A stretch of 7,781 bases of DNA from an uncultured Garciella sp. (GCA_900555725.1 USMD01000084.1:1-7781); one strand, 5' to 3'. Shown: positions 1 through 6,120, numbered from the stretch's first letter. Program-made: numbers and translations. The notes: generated by a model from the sequence alone, not told the origin.

Positions 1-1299
1 TAATAAATTTAATAAATCTTTTTTGTTTATTGTATTAGATGCTCTATTTATATATTTTTGAAAATGTTTTAAAATATCTTTTTGTAAAATAGATTCGATA
101 TCAATTTCTGAAAAACCCTTATATTTTAATTGAGTGAGCTTTTGTTCAATAAAATCATAAATGTTATCGGATTTAAAAGTAGAGTCAAAATTCTTTTGCT
201 CTCTTTTAGGAGAAAATTTAAAAAATTCGATTTCTCCTCCTTCTAATTTATTCCACAATAATTTATGATCTCCTTCTTTGAGAAGTCCTTCTCTAATATA
301 AGGGGAAAGGGTCTTAATCTCTATTTTAATATCCTCCCCTAGATTAGTTAAAAATTTAGAGTAAGCCTTAGCACATGCAATTTGAATATCACTTTTTAAT
401 TGACCAATATTATTGGGACAATCATAAGATAAAAAAGCTTTTATGGCATTATAAGATACATAGATTTCTTTATTTAGTTTAATACTTTCTTGTTTAAAAA
501 AGTACTTAATGAGATAGAGCTTTTCATCAAAGCTTCTTTCCTTTAGGGGTGGAATTGTAATCATCATGGGAATTCTACGGATAAAAGTCTGCAAAAGAGA
601 AGAATTAGGATCTTCTGTAGTTGCAGCAATAATGAAAGCGTTGGAAGTTCGTAAGGTATTATCTCCTATCCGTCTAAAAGTTTTTGAGTCTAAAAAAGTA
701 AATAGACTTTCTTGTCCTTCGGGCGGAAGCCTGTGAACTTCGTCTAAAAATAAAATTCCTCCATCTGCTTTTTCAATAAGCCCTTGCTTATTAGATTCTG
801 CCCCTGTATAAGCTCCTTTTTTTACTCCGAAGAGTTGGGAAACTAATAGTTGGGGATTATTACTATAGTCAGCACAATTAAAAGAAATAAAGGGAGAACT
901 TTTTTCTAATACTTTCATATCTACAGCATATTGATATATTAATGAGGCAAACATAGATTTTCCAACACCGGTTTGTCCTAAAATTAAGGTAGGCAGTCCT
1001 CTTGGTGGATATAAGATGGCGGCTTTAGCTTGTTCTACTGTTTGCTTTAAACTAGGGTTATGTTTTACAAATTGATCTATTTTACTTTCTTTTTCACTTT
1101 TGATTTTATCTGCTACAAAAAATAGAACGGGTCTTCCAGAGGATTTTGTAACCTTACCCTCTTTATACAATTTATTTAGTTCATGGCTTACATTGGATCT
1201 GCTCATCCCTAAAATAGAAGCCAATGTTTTGGTATTGATTCCATTTTTATGATCTGATAGTTCTACTAATTTATGATAGATTTTGGTTTTATTGTTCAC
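1..1299 (-). CDS. LevR/ManR-type sigma-54-dependent transcriptional activator, N-terminal part (runs off the window)
   Basis: The reading frame is open from a GTG at 1299 down to position 1, giving 433 codons with no stop, so the gene is cut by the window edge. GGAGG at 1306-1310 lies 6 bases before the GTG and decides the start. Seen in the translation: an N-terminal winged helix-turn-helix (about residues 5-60), then an AAA+ sigma-54 interaction domain with Walker A GQTGVGKS (108-115), the sigma-54-contacting loop GAYTGA (162-167, a GAFTGA variant), Walker B GILFLDE (181-187), a candidate arginine finger at RR 241-242 and a sensor II-like NNIGQLKSDI stretch (296-305). Residues 380-433 resemble the linker that precedes PRD1 in LevR-like proteins. 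Full-length relatives continue with PRD, EIIA-like and EIIB-like domains that HPr or EIIB phosphorylates; these are not visible here. It is divergent from ptsI, whose sigma-54 promoter it probably activates. The family call is firm; the target is inferred. Confidence 0.93.
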   Translation of the reverse strand, partial: MNNKTKIYHKLVELSDHKNGINTKTLASILGMSRSNVSHELNKLYKEGKVTKSSGRPVLFFVADKIKSEKESKIDQFVKHNPSLKQTVEQAKAAILYPPRGLPTLILGQTGVGKSMFASLIYQYAVDMKVLEKSSPFISFNCADYSNNPQLLVSQLFGVKKGAYTGAESNKQGLIEKADGGILFLDEVHRLPPEGQESLFTFLDSKTFRRIGDNTLRTSNAFIIAATTEDPNSSLLQTFIRRIPMMITIPPLKERSFDEKLYLIKYFFKQESIKLNKEIYVSYNAIKAFLSYDCPNNIGQLKSDIQIACAKAYSKFLTNLGEDIKIEIKTLSPYIREGLLKEGDHKLLWNKLEGGEIEFFKFSPKREQKNFDSTFKSDNIYDFIEQKLTQLKYKGFSEIDIESILQKDILKHFQKYINRASNTINKKDLLNLL

Positions 1300-1346
1300 A
1301 GTTTTCCTCCTTTTCTTTTAAAATGCCCATTTAATCCTCTGTTTAT

Positions 1347-1375
1347 ATTATACGACAAAATGCAGCATTTTTCTA
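1347..1375 (-). promoter_or_regulatory. Sigma-A-like promoter for the LevR-like regulator
   Basis: On the minus strand a perfect TATAAT (-10, plus-strand 1347-1352) is preceded by TAGAAA (-35, plus-strand 1370-1375; 4 of 6 to TTGACA) with a 17-base spacer. The predicted start lies near 1340, giving a leader of about 40 nt before the GTG at 1299. The palindrome at 1381-1402 lies immediately upstream of the -35, so the regulator could also influence its own promoter. The -35 is weak and transcription is not shown. Confidence 0.55.
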
Positions 1376-1380
1376 TTAAT

Positions 1381-1402
1381 AGTGTTTAATTGTTTAAACA
1401 CT
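1381..1402. promoter_or_regulatory. 22-bp palindrome, probable upstream activator site of the LevR-like regulator
   Basis: AGTGTTTAA (1381-1389) and TTAAACACT (1394-1402) are perfect reverse complements separated by 4 bases. The site lies between the divergent regulator gene and the -24/-12 promoter, centred about 160 bases before the predicted sigma-54 start. This is a normal place for an enhancer-binding protein. The right half-site recurs twice closer to the promoter. Assignment to this regulator rests on position and on the family's habit of binding palindromes; binding itself is not shown. Confidence 0.7.
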
Positions 1403-1431
1403 ACTTAAAATTTTGTAATAAAGAAGTTTAA

Positions 1432-1466
1432 ATTATTTAAACACTATTAATATTATTTAAACACTA
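1432..1466. repeat. Tandem 15-bp direct repeats carrying further activator half-sites
   Basis: ATTATTTAAACACTA occurs identically at 1432-1446 and 1452-1466, a period of 20 bases (about two helical turns). Each copy contains the half-site TTAAACACT of the palindrome at 1381-1402; the half-site starts at 1394, 1437 and 1457. Only the copy starting at 1437 has a partial left arm (GTTTAA at 1426-1431). Centres are about 111 and 91 bases upstream of the predicted sigma-54 start, the usual range for activator binding. Confidence 0.65.
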
Positions 1467-1525
1467 ATTTTAAGAAATTGACCAAACCCTAATAAAGAGG
1501 GACAAAATAAATCCTAAATAGAGTT

Positions 1526-1541
1526 TGGCATGAGACTTGCT
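1526..1541 (+). promoter_or_regulatory. Sigma-54 (-24/-12) promoter of the ptsI-ptsH-fba-pfkA block
   Basis: TGGCAT-GAGAC-TTGCT matches the consensus TGGCAC-N5-TTGCW with one change. The invariant GG (1527-1528) and GC (1539-1540) are separated by exactly 10 bases. The predicted start is near 1552. It faces ptsI, has activator-type repeats upstream, and lies beside a gene for a protein with a GAFTGA-class sigma-54 contact loop, so three independent signals agree. No matching -24/-12 element was found elsewhere in the window. Confidence 0.88.
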
Positions 1542-1595
1542 ATTATAATTTATTAACATTGTTTAAAGTAAAAAAAATTTATGATAAAGCTTTAA

Positions 1596-1679
1596 ATGCT
1601 GAAAAGATCTATTTCTGTAAACGATGCAATAGGAAAAACAAAGAAAGAAGGTGTGCCAAGGAATAAAAAAATGATATAA
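1596..1679 (+). CDS. Possible 27-residue leader peptide, unproven
   Basis: An ATG at 1596 opens 27 codons ending at TAA 1677-1679. The peptide starts MLKRSISVNDAIGK and is strongly basic towards its C-terminus. It would be the first sizeable reading frame downstream of the sigma-54 promoter. No good Shine-Dalgarno sequence precedes the ATG (only ataaag-like bases), the family is unknown to me, and an ORF this short occurs readily by chance. Listed as a candidate only. Confidence 0.18.
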   Translation: MLKRSISVNDAIGKTKKEGVPRNKKMI

Positions 1680-1782
1680 ATAAGAACTTTACAGATAAAA
1701 ATATATTGCTGTATTATTGTTTTATTTTTTCCATATAATTAGATATAGACTGTCATAGTTGAAAAAATATTATAGAATTTTT

Positions 1783-1799
1783 CCAAAAATTATTTTTGG
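1783..1799 (+). other. Hairpin in the ptsI leader
   Basis: CCAAAAA (1783-1789) and TTTTTGG (1793-1799) are perfect complements around a 3-base loop. The flanking TTCC (1781-1784) could alternatively pair with GGAA (1805-1808). It is followed by GTTATGG rather than a U-run, so it is not an intrinsic terminator. It lies about 90 bases before the ptsI start. The AT-rich stem is weak, and its function is unknown. Confidence 0.35.
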
Positions 1800-1887
1800 G
1801 TTATGGAATTTACAAGGACAAGAGATTATAAACTGATATAAAGAAATGGATTTCTATAGGAAGAATCAAACTAGAGGAGGAAATGAA

Positions 1888-3618
1888 ATGCTAGGAATTG
1901 GAGCATCCCCTGGGATTGCAATTGGGAAAGCCTATGTACTTACCCACCAGGAAATTGAAGTCAATCAAGAAAATATTGAGGAGGATAAGGTTTTAGAAGA
2001 AATACAAAGATTCGAAGAAGCTGTTGAGAAATCCAGGAAACAATTACAAAGGATTAAAGAGCAGGCAATTTTGGAATTAGGGCAATCCCAAGCAGAGATT
2101 TTTCAAGCACATCTTTTGGTATTGGAAGACCCTGAGTTTATTGGAAAGATAAAACTTTCTATAGAAAAGGAAAAAATGAATGCTGCCTATGGTACCCAAA
2201 GGGTTATGAATCAATTTATTGCCGCCTTTGAAAGTATGGAAAATACTTACTTTAAAGAAAGAGCAGCAGATATTAAGGACGTAGGGACTAGACTGATCAA
2301 AAATATTTTAGGAATTGCTTCCCAGGATTTAGCATCTATACAAGAAGATGTTTTGATCATCGCCCATGATTTAACACCTTCAGATACAGCACAAATGAAT
2401 AAAAATAAAGTACTGGGTTTTGCAACAGATATTGGAGGAAGAACTTCCCATACAGCCATTATGGCAAGAAGTTTAGAAATTCCTGCAGTAGTAGGATTAA
2501 AAGAAATTACACAACAGGTACAACAGGGAGATACGATTATTTTAGATGGATTAACAGGAAAGGTATTTATCAATCCATCAAAACAACAACTTGAAACATA
2601 TCAAACAGAGAAAGAGAAATATGAAAATTATAGAAAGGAATTAGAAAAGTTAAAAGAATTACCAGCCCAAACTTTAGATGGTCATAAAGTAGAAATAGCA
2701 GGAAACATTGGTACTCCAAAAGATGTAGAAGGAGTTCTTAAAAATGGAGGGCAAGGGATAGGATTATACCGAACAGAATTTCTATATATGAATCGAGATA
2801 CCATGCCTACAGAGGAAGAACAATTTCAAGCCTACAAAGAAGTATTAGAAAAAATGGAAGGGAAACCAGTCATTATTCGGACCCTAGATATAGGAGGAGA
2901 TAAAAAACTTCCTTATCTAGATACCCCGGATGAAATGAATCCCTTTTTAGGTTGGAGAGCTATACGAATCTGTTTAGAGAACAAAGAAATGTTTAAAACC
3001 CAATTAAGGGCAATTTTACGGGCTAGTATCTACGGACAAACATTGATTATGTTTCCTATGATTTCAGGAGTCCAAGAAGTAAGAGAAGCAAAATTAGTAT
3101 TAGAAGAGGCAAAAAAAGAATTAGAAGATCAAAACATAGATTATGATCAAAATATAAAGGTAGGAATTATGGTAGAGATTCCATCTGCAGCCGTGAGTGC
3201 AGATATCATAGCGAAAGAAGTAGATTTCTTTAGCATAGGGACCAATGATCTATGTCAATATACTTTAGCTGTAGATAGAATGAATGAGAAGATCTCTCAT
3301 CTTTATCAACCTCTTCACCCCGCCATTCTTCGTTTAATAAAAAATGTCATTGATGCCTCTCACAAAGAAGGAATCTTTACAGGGATGTGTGGGGAGATGG
3401 CAGGAGATGCTATGAGTACCCTGATTCTTTTAGGTTTAGGATTGGATGAATTTAGTATGAGTGCCTTATCTATCCCCCAAATAAAAAAGATGATACGAAG
3501 TGTAAGTATAGAGCAAGCAAAACAAATTGCTCAAAAAGCTCTCTATCTATCAACTCCAGAGGAAATCAAAGAGATGATAAAAGAGAATTTAAATCAATTA
3601 AATATCACAATAATGTAA
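1888..3618 (+). CDS. ptsI: Phosphoenolpyruvate-protein phosphotransferase (PTS Enzyme I)
   Basis: This is cytoplasmic Enzyme I, which takes the phosphoryl group from PEP and passes it to HPr, the entry step for all PTS sugars. The start at 1888 is chosen because AGGAGG (1875-1880) lies 7 bases upstream; it gives 576 residues, the usual length. An in-frame ATG 14 codons upstream (1846) has no comparable ribosome site. Residue numbers run from the chosen start. The N-terminal HPr-binding and phosphohistidine domain contains GGRTSHTA with active-site His188. The C-terminal PEP-binding barrel contains LYRTEF (Arg295), RTLDIGGDKK (Arg331), NPFLGWRAIR, VEIPSAA (Glu430), GTNDL (Asn453, Asp454), Arg464 and GMCGEMAGD (catalytic Cys501). 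These sit one residue below the E. coli numbering, so the enzyme looks intact. ptsH follows 14 bases downstream. Here ptsI precedes ptsH, the reverse of the Bacillus and E. coli order. A sigma-54 promoter upstream suggests activator-dependent expression. Confidence 0.98.
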   Translation: MLGIGASPGIAIGKAYVLTHQEIEVNQENIEEDKVLEEIQRFEEAVEKSRKQLQRIKEQAILELGQSQAEIFQAHLLVLEDPEFIGKIKLSIEKEKMNAAYGTQRVMNQFIAAFESMENTYFKERAADIKDVGTRLIKNILGIASQDLASIQEDVLIIAHDLTPSDTAQMNKNKVLGFATDIGGRTSHTAIMARSLEIPAVVGLKEITQQVQQGDTIILDGLTGKVFINPSKQQLETYQTEKEKYENYRKELEKLKELPAQTLDGHKVEIAGNIGTPKDVEGVLKNGGQGIGLYRTEFLYMNRDTMPTEEEQFQAYKEVLEKMEGKPVIIRTLDIGGDKKLPYLDTPDEMNPFLGWRAIRICLENKEMFKTQLRAILRASIYGQTLIMFPMISGVQEVREAKLVLEEAKKELEDQNIDYDQNIKVGIMVEIPSAAVSADIIAKEVDFFSIGTNDLCQYTLAVDRMNEKISHLYQPLHPAILRLIKNVIDASHKEGIFTGMCGEMAGDAMSTLILLGLGLDEFSMSALSIPQIKKMIRSVSIEQAKQIAQKALYLSTPEEIKEMIKENLNQLNITIM

Positions 3619-3632
3619 GGAGGAAATTTATT

Positions 3633-3899
3633 ATGACACAGAAATCAGTAGTAGTTGAGAATGCTACAGGGTTACATGCAAGGCCAGCTTCATTATTTGT
3701 TCAAAAAGCAAATCAATTTAAATCAGATATTTTTGTTGTAAAAGATGGAAATAAAATCAATGTAAAAAGTATCTTAGGGATTTTGGCAGCAGGGATTTCA
3801 AAGGGAACAGAAATCACCATAGAAGCCAATGGTCCCGATGAAGAAGCAGCAGTAAAAGCTTTAGTAGAATTAGTAGAAAATAAATTTAATGAGGAATAA
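3633..3899 (+). CDS. ptsH: Phosphocarrier protein HPr
   Basis: HPr, 88 residues (full length), carries phosphate from Enzyme I to the sugar-specific EIIA components. The catalytic site is in TGLHARPAS with His15. Ser46 lies in NVKSILGI, the site that HPr kinase/phosphorylase modifies in low-GC Gram-positives so that P-Ser-HPr can act as a CcpA corepressor; keeping both residues marks this as true HPr rather than the Crh paralogue, which lacks the active His. GGAGG at 3619-3623 overlaps the end of ptsI, with 9 bases to the ATG. The 14-base gap implies co-transcription and probably translational coupling. In LevR-type systems P-His-HPr also phosphorylates the regulator, so this product may feed back on the divergent activator (inference). 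Confidence 0.98.
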   Translation: MTQKSVVVENATGLHARPASLFVQKANQFKSDIFVVKDGNKINVKSILGILAAGISKGTEITIEANGPDEEAAVKALVELVENKFNEE

Positions 3900-3927
3900 A
3901 TATAAAATTTAGAATGGAGGAATACCT

Positions 3928-4857
3928 ATGCCATTAGTAACTTCAACTGAATTGTTTCAAAAAGCTTACAAAGGAAAGTATGCAATCGGTGCTTTTAATG
4001 TAAACAATATGGAGATTATCCAGGGAATCGTTGGAGCAGCTCAAATTGAAAAGTCTCCTTTAATATTACAAGTCTCTGCCGGTGCTAGAAAATATGCTAG
4101 TCCTGTTTATCTTAAAAAATTAGTAGAGGCTGCTGTAGAAGATACGAACTTACCGATTGTCCTTCACTTAGATCATGGGGAAAACTTTGAAATCTGTAAA
4201 GCCTGTGTAGATGATGGCTTCACCTCTGTTATGATTGATGGTTCCCATCTTCCCTTTGAGGAAAACATTGCTGTTACAAAAAAAGTAGTAGACTATGCCC
4301 ACAAGCGGGGAGTAGTAGTAGAAGCAGAACTGGGACGTCTAGCAGGGATTGAAGATGCAGTCAATGTAAGTGATAGAGATGCAACCTTTACTGATCCTGA
4401 CCAAGCTGTAGAATTTATAAAGCGAACTGGGGTAGACTCCTTGGCCATTGCTATAGGAACTAGTCATGGAGCCTTTAAATTTAAGGGAGAACCAAGATTA
4501 GATTTTGAACGATTAGAAAAGATCACCAATCTTTTACCTGATTTTCCATTGGTATTACATGGAGCTTCCTCAGTGCCCCAAGAATTTGTAGAATTAACCA
4601 ATCAATATGGAGGAAAGGTACCAGGGGCCCAAGGTGTACCTGAAGAAATGTTAAGAAAAGCTTCCAAATTTGGAGTATGTAAGATTAATATTGATACAGA
4701 TTTACGACTCGCCATGACGGCATCTATTCGAAAGGCCTTTGTAGAACATCCTGAAAACTTTGATCCAAGAAAGTATTTAGGCCCTGGAAGACAAGCCATT
4801 CAAGATATGGTACAACATAAAATTCGAGACGTTTTAGGCTCCAGCAATACACTATAA
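3928..4857 (+). CDS. fba: Class II (zinc) fructose-1,6-bisphosphate aldolase
   Basis: Cleaves fructose 1,6-bisphosphate to dihydroxyacetone phosphate and glyceraldehyde 3-phosphate in glycolysis, and runs in reverse in gluconeogenesis. The 309 residues match the roughly 300-310-residue class II form common in Firmicutes. Visible features are FNVNN near residue 23, LHLDHGE (proton-donor Asp82, zinc ligand His83), VEAELG (Glu132/Glu134), GTSHG (zinc ligand His180), LHGASS (zinc ligand His211) and the phosphate-binding KINIDTD (252-258). GGAGG at 3916-3920 lies 7 bases before the ATG. It starts 28 bases after ptsH, so it most likely belongs to the same transcript. The related tagatose-bisphosphate aldolases share this fold and these motifs, but the pfkA neighbour favours a glycolytic aldolase. 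Confidence 0.95.
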   Translation: MPLVTSTELFQKAYKGKYAIGAFNVNNMEIIQGIVGAAQIEKSPLILQVSAGARKYASPVYLKKLVEAAVEDTNLPIVLHLDHGENFEICKACVDDGFTSVMIDGSHLPFEENIAVTKKVVDYAHKRGVVVEAELGRLAGIEDAVNVSDRDATFTDPDQAVEFIKRTGVDSLAIAIGTSHGAFKFKGEPRLDFERLEKITNLLPDFPLVLHGASSVPQEFVELTNQYGGKVPGAQGVPEEMLRKASKFGVCKINIDTDLRLAMTASIRKAFVEHPENFDPRKYLGPGRQAIQDMVQHKIRDVLGSSNTL

Positions 4858-4882
4858 ATTTTATTAAACAACTTATTTACTA

Positions 4883-4931
4883 GTTAATGGTTATATTAAC
4901 AATATTGCAGCATTCTTTAAATATTTTAAAG
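4883..4931. repeat. Two inverted repeats in the fba-pfkA gap
   Basis: The 97-base gap between fba and pfkA has GTTAAT/ATTAAC (4883-4888, 4895-4900; 6-base loop) and CTTTAAA/TTTAAAG (4915-4921, 4925-4931; 3-base loop). Neither has a following U-run, so neither is an intrinsic terminator. A weak promoter-like pair (TTAACA 4896-4901, 16 bases, TAAATA 4918-4923) overlaps them. They could mark an operator, a processing site or simply AT-rich sequence. Confidence 0.35.
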
Positions 4932-4954
4932 TAGCATGAAAGGGAGGAAATATC

Positions 4955-5914
4955 ATGAAAAAAATCGGGATACTAACCAGTGGCGGGGATGCTCCAGGTA
5001 TGAATGCTGCCATTCGTGCTATTGTAAGGACTGCTATTTATCATCATCTAGAAGTGGTAGGCATTATTAGAGGTTACGATGGTTTAATTCACGGAGATAT
5101 AAGACCTATGGGAATATCATCAGTTTCTGACATTATTCATAGAGGAGGGACCATATTATATACAGCCCGTAGTAAAGAGTTTATAACTGAGAAGGGACAA
5201 GAAGAAGCGGTTTCTCAACTAAAAAACGCAGGGGTGGATGGGCTAGTGGTGATCGGTGGAGATGGTTCCTTTCGAGGTGCCCAAAAGCTAAGCGAATTAG
5301 GAATCAAAACCATTGGGATTCCAGGAACCATAGACAATGATATCCCCTGTACAGACTATACCATAGGTTTTGATACAGCAGTGAATACTGTTTTAGACGC
5401 CATAAGTAAAATACGAGATACCTCCTCCTCCCATGAAAGAGCAAATATTATCCAGGTCATGGGGAGAAATTGTGGAGATATCGCCCTATATGCTGGCCTA
5501 GCCGGTGGAGCAGAAGCGATTATTGTACCTGAAAGGGAATTTGACCTGGAAGCTGTTTGTAAAAAGATATTACAAGGAAAGAAACGGGGAAAACGCCATA
5601 GTATTGTCCTATTAGCAGAAGGAGCAGGAAAAGCCTATGACGTAGGAAAATTGGTACAAGAGAGAACAGGAATTGAGACAAGGGCCACTATTTTAGGTTA
5701 TATTCAAAGAGGGGGTTCCCCAACGGCTTTTGATAGAATACTAGCCAGCAAAATGGGATCTATGGCAGTAGAATTATTGCGACAGGGAAAGAGTAGTCGA
5801 ATAATTTGTATTCAAAATAATAAATATATTAATATAGATATCAATGAAGCTCTAGCTATGAAAAAGAAATTGAATGATGACTTCTTTCAATTGTCCGCAA
5901 TGCTTTCCATTTAA
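4955..5914 (+). CDS. pfkA: ATP-dependent 6-phosphofructokinase
   Basis: Phosphorylates fructose 6-phosphate to fructose 1,6-bisphosphate, the committed step of glycolysis; cytoplasmic and usually tetrameric. The 319-residue length is typical of bacterial PfkA. Motifs in order: TSGGDAPGMNAAIR (8-21, ATP site), VIGGDGSFRGA with Gly104 (glycine here indicates ATP; the PPi-dependent enzymes carry Asp), PGTIDNDI with Thr125, catalytic Asp127 and Asp129, and MGRNCGDIAL (a common variant of MGRHCGD). GGGAGG (4942-4947) lies 7 bases before the ATG. It follows fba by 97 bases, so read-through from the sigma-54 promoter is likely but a separate internal promoter cannot be excluded. pyk, a frequent downstream partner of pfkA in Firmicutes, is absent; a long inverted repeat and a new promoter follow instead. 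Confidence 0.97.
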   Translation: MKKIGILTSGGDAPGMNAAIRAIVRTAIYHHLEVVGIIRGYDGLIHGDIRPMGISSVSDIIHRGGTILYTARSKEFITEKGQEEAVSQLKNAGVDGLVVIGGDGSFRGAQKLSELGIKTIGIPGTIDNDIPCTDYTIGFDTAVNTVLDAISKIRDTSSSHERANIIQVMGRNCGDIALYAGLAGGAEAIIVPEREFDLEAVCKKILQGKKRGKRHSIVLLAEGAGKAYDVGKLVQERTGIETRATILGYIQRGGSPTAFDRILASKMGSMAVELLRQGKSSRIICIQNNKYINIDINEALAMKKKLNDDFFQLSAMLSI

Positions 5915-5941
5915 AATCTCAATTTAATTTATAAAAAAGAG

Positions 5942-6010
5942 GATTTATTTCTCTATCTCTAAATTTCTTTATTTACGAAGTAAAGATAAATGCAGATAGA
6001 GAAATGAATT
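5942..6010. repeat. Long inverted repeat downstream of pfkA
   Basis: ATTTCTCTATCT (5947-5958) is the exact reverse complement of AGATAGAGAAAT (5994-6005). In plus-strand RNA the stem extends to 17 pairs (5942-5958 with 5994-6010) using two G-U pairs. The 35-base loop has its own small hairpin, TTTAC-GAA-GTAAA (5972-5984). No U-tract follows on the plus strand, so it is not a textbook terminator for pfkA, although it could stabilise the mRNA end. Its right arm overlaps the -35 of the next promoter, so a DNA operator is the alternative reading. Confidence 0.6.
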
Positions 6011-6025
6011 GATTTATGGTATAAT
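5997..6025 (+). promoter_or_regulatory. Extended -10 sigma-A promoter for the HAD phosphatase gene
   Basis: TATAAT at 6020-6025 is preceded by TGG (6017-6019), a perfect TGnTATAAT extended -10. At a 17-base spacing lies TAGAGA (5997-6002; 4 of 6 to TTGACA), inside the right arm of the inverted repeat at 5994-6005. The predicted start is near 6032, giving a 175-base leader before the ATG at 6207. Confidence 0.65.
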
Positions 6026-6035
6026 TATTAATAAT

Positions 6036-6118
6036 AATGATTTTTGAGATAAAATAGGATTTTCTTTTCTAGATGTTTTGTTTAAAAAACGTCTGGAAAG
6101 GAAGATCCTAAAATCATT
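6036..6118 (+). ncRNA. Strong stem-loop in the HAD gene leader, candidate cis-regulatory RNA
   Basis: Bases 6055-6079 pair without interruption with 6086-6110 (25 pairs) around the loop GTTTAA (6080-6085). Four pairs are G-U (6061-6104, 6065-6100, 6070-6095, 6074-6091), and in all four the U is on the left arm. They are therefore wobble pairs in plus-strand RNA but A-C mismatches on the other strand. A second helix, AATGATTT (6036-6043) with AAATCATT (6111-6118), closes the base and leaves an 11-base bulge on the left (6044-6054). The structure would begin about 5 nt after the predicted start. No U-run follows, so it is not an intrinsic terminator. I match it to no known riboswitch. A relict mobile inverted repeat is the main alternative. 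Confidence 0.6.
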
Positions 6119-6120
6119 TA

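Larger units (their letters stand above)
1552..1887 (+). other. Long leader region of ptsI
   Basis: About 336 bases separate the predicted sigma-54 start from the ptsI ATG. The stretch contains a possible 27-codon ORF (1596-1679), a weak sigma-A-like pair (TTTACA 1688-1693, 18 bases, TATTAT 1712-1717) and a hairpin at 1783-1799. I recognise no known riboswitch, T-box or PTS antiterminator element in it, and no U-tract terminator. A long untranslated leader is unusual for a housekeeping gene and may hold regulation that I cannot name. Confidence 0.5.

Noticed and set aside
1616..1629. CcpA cre-like sequence TGTAAACGATGCAA downstream of the sigma-54 start
   Set aside because: The TG-AA-CG core fits, but the required C near the 3' end is displaced by one base and the site is not palindromic. 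Too weak to call.
1688..1717. Sigma-A promoter TTTACA-18-TATTAT in the ptsI leader
   Set aside because: Possible as a basal promoter, but the spacer is long, the match is imperfect, and such pairs are frequent in AT-rich DNA. Mentioned only within the leader entry.
1846..1887. In-frame ATG giving ptsI a 14-residue N-terminal extension
   Set aside because: No good ribosome site precedes it, whereas AGGAGG sits 7 bases before the ATG at 1888. The shorter form starts MLGIGASPGIAIGK, as Enzyme I proteins usually do, and restores the standard active-site numbering.
2247..2573. 108-codon open frame on the minus strand inside ptsI
   Set aside because: It is a shadow of the conserved Enzyme I coding frame, with no protein family resemblance. 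The same applies to the short antisense frames inside fba, the HAD gene and the DeoR gene.
4441..4452. TTGGCCATTGCT inside fba resembling a -24/-12 element
   Set aside because: GG and GC are separated by 5 bases instead of 10, and it lies within a coding region.
5942..6010. Minus-strand terminator, because a T-run lies beyond the stem on that strand
   Set aside because: No minus-strand gene reads into this site, the T-run is separated from the stem by several bases, and the minus-strand stem loses its G-U pairs.
6055..6110. Intrinsic transcription terminator for pfkA
   Set aside because: The stem is strong but is followed by AAATCATTT rather than a U-run, and a promoter lies between it and pfkA, so it belongs to the HAD leader.
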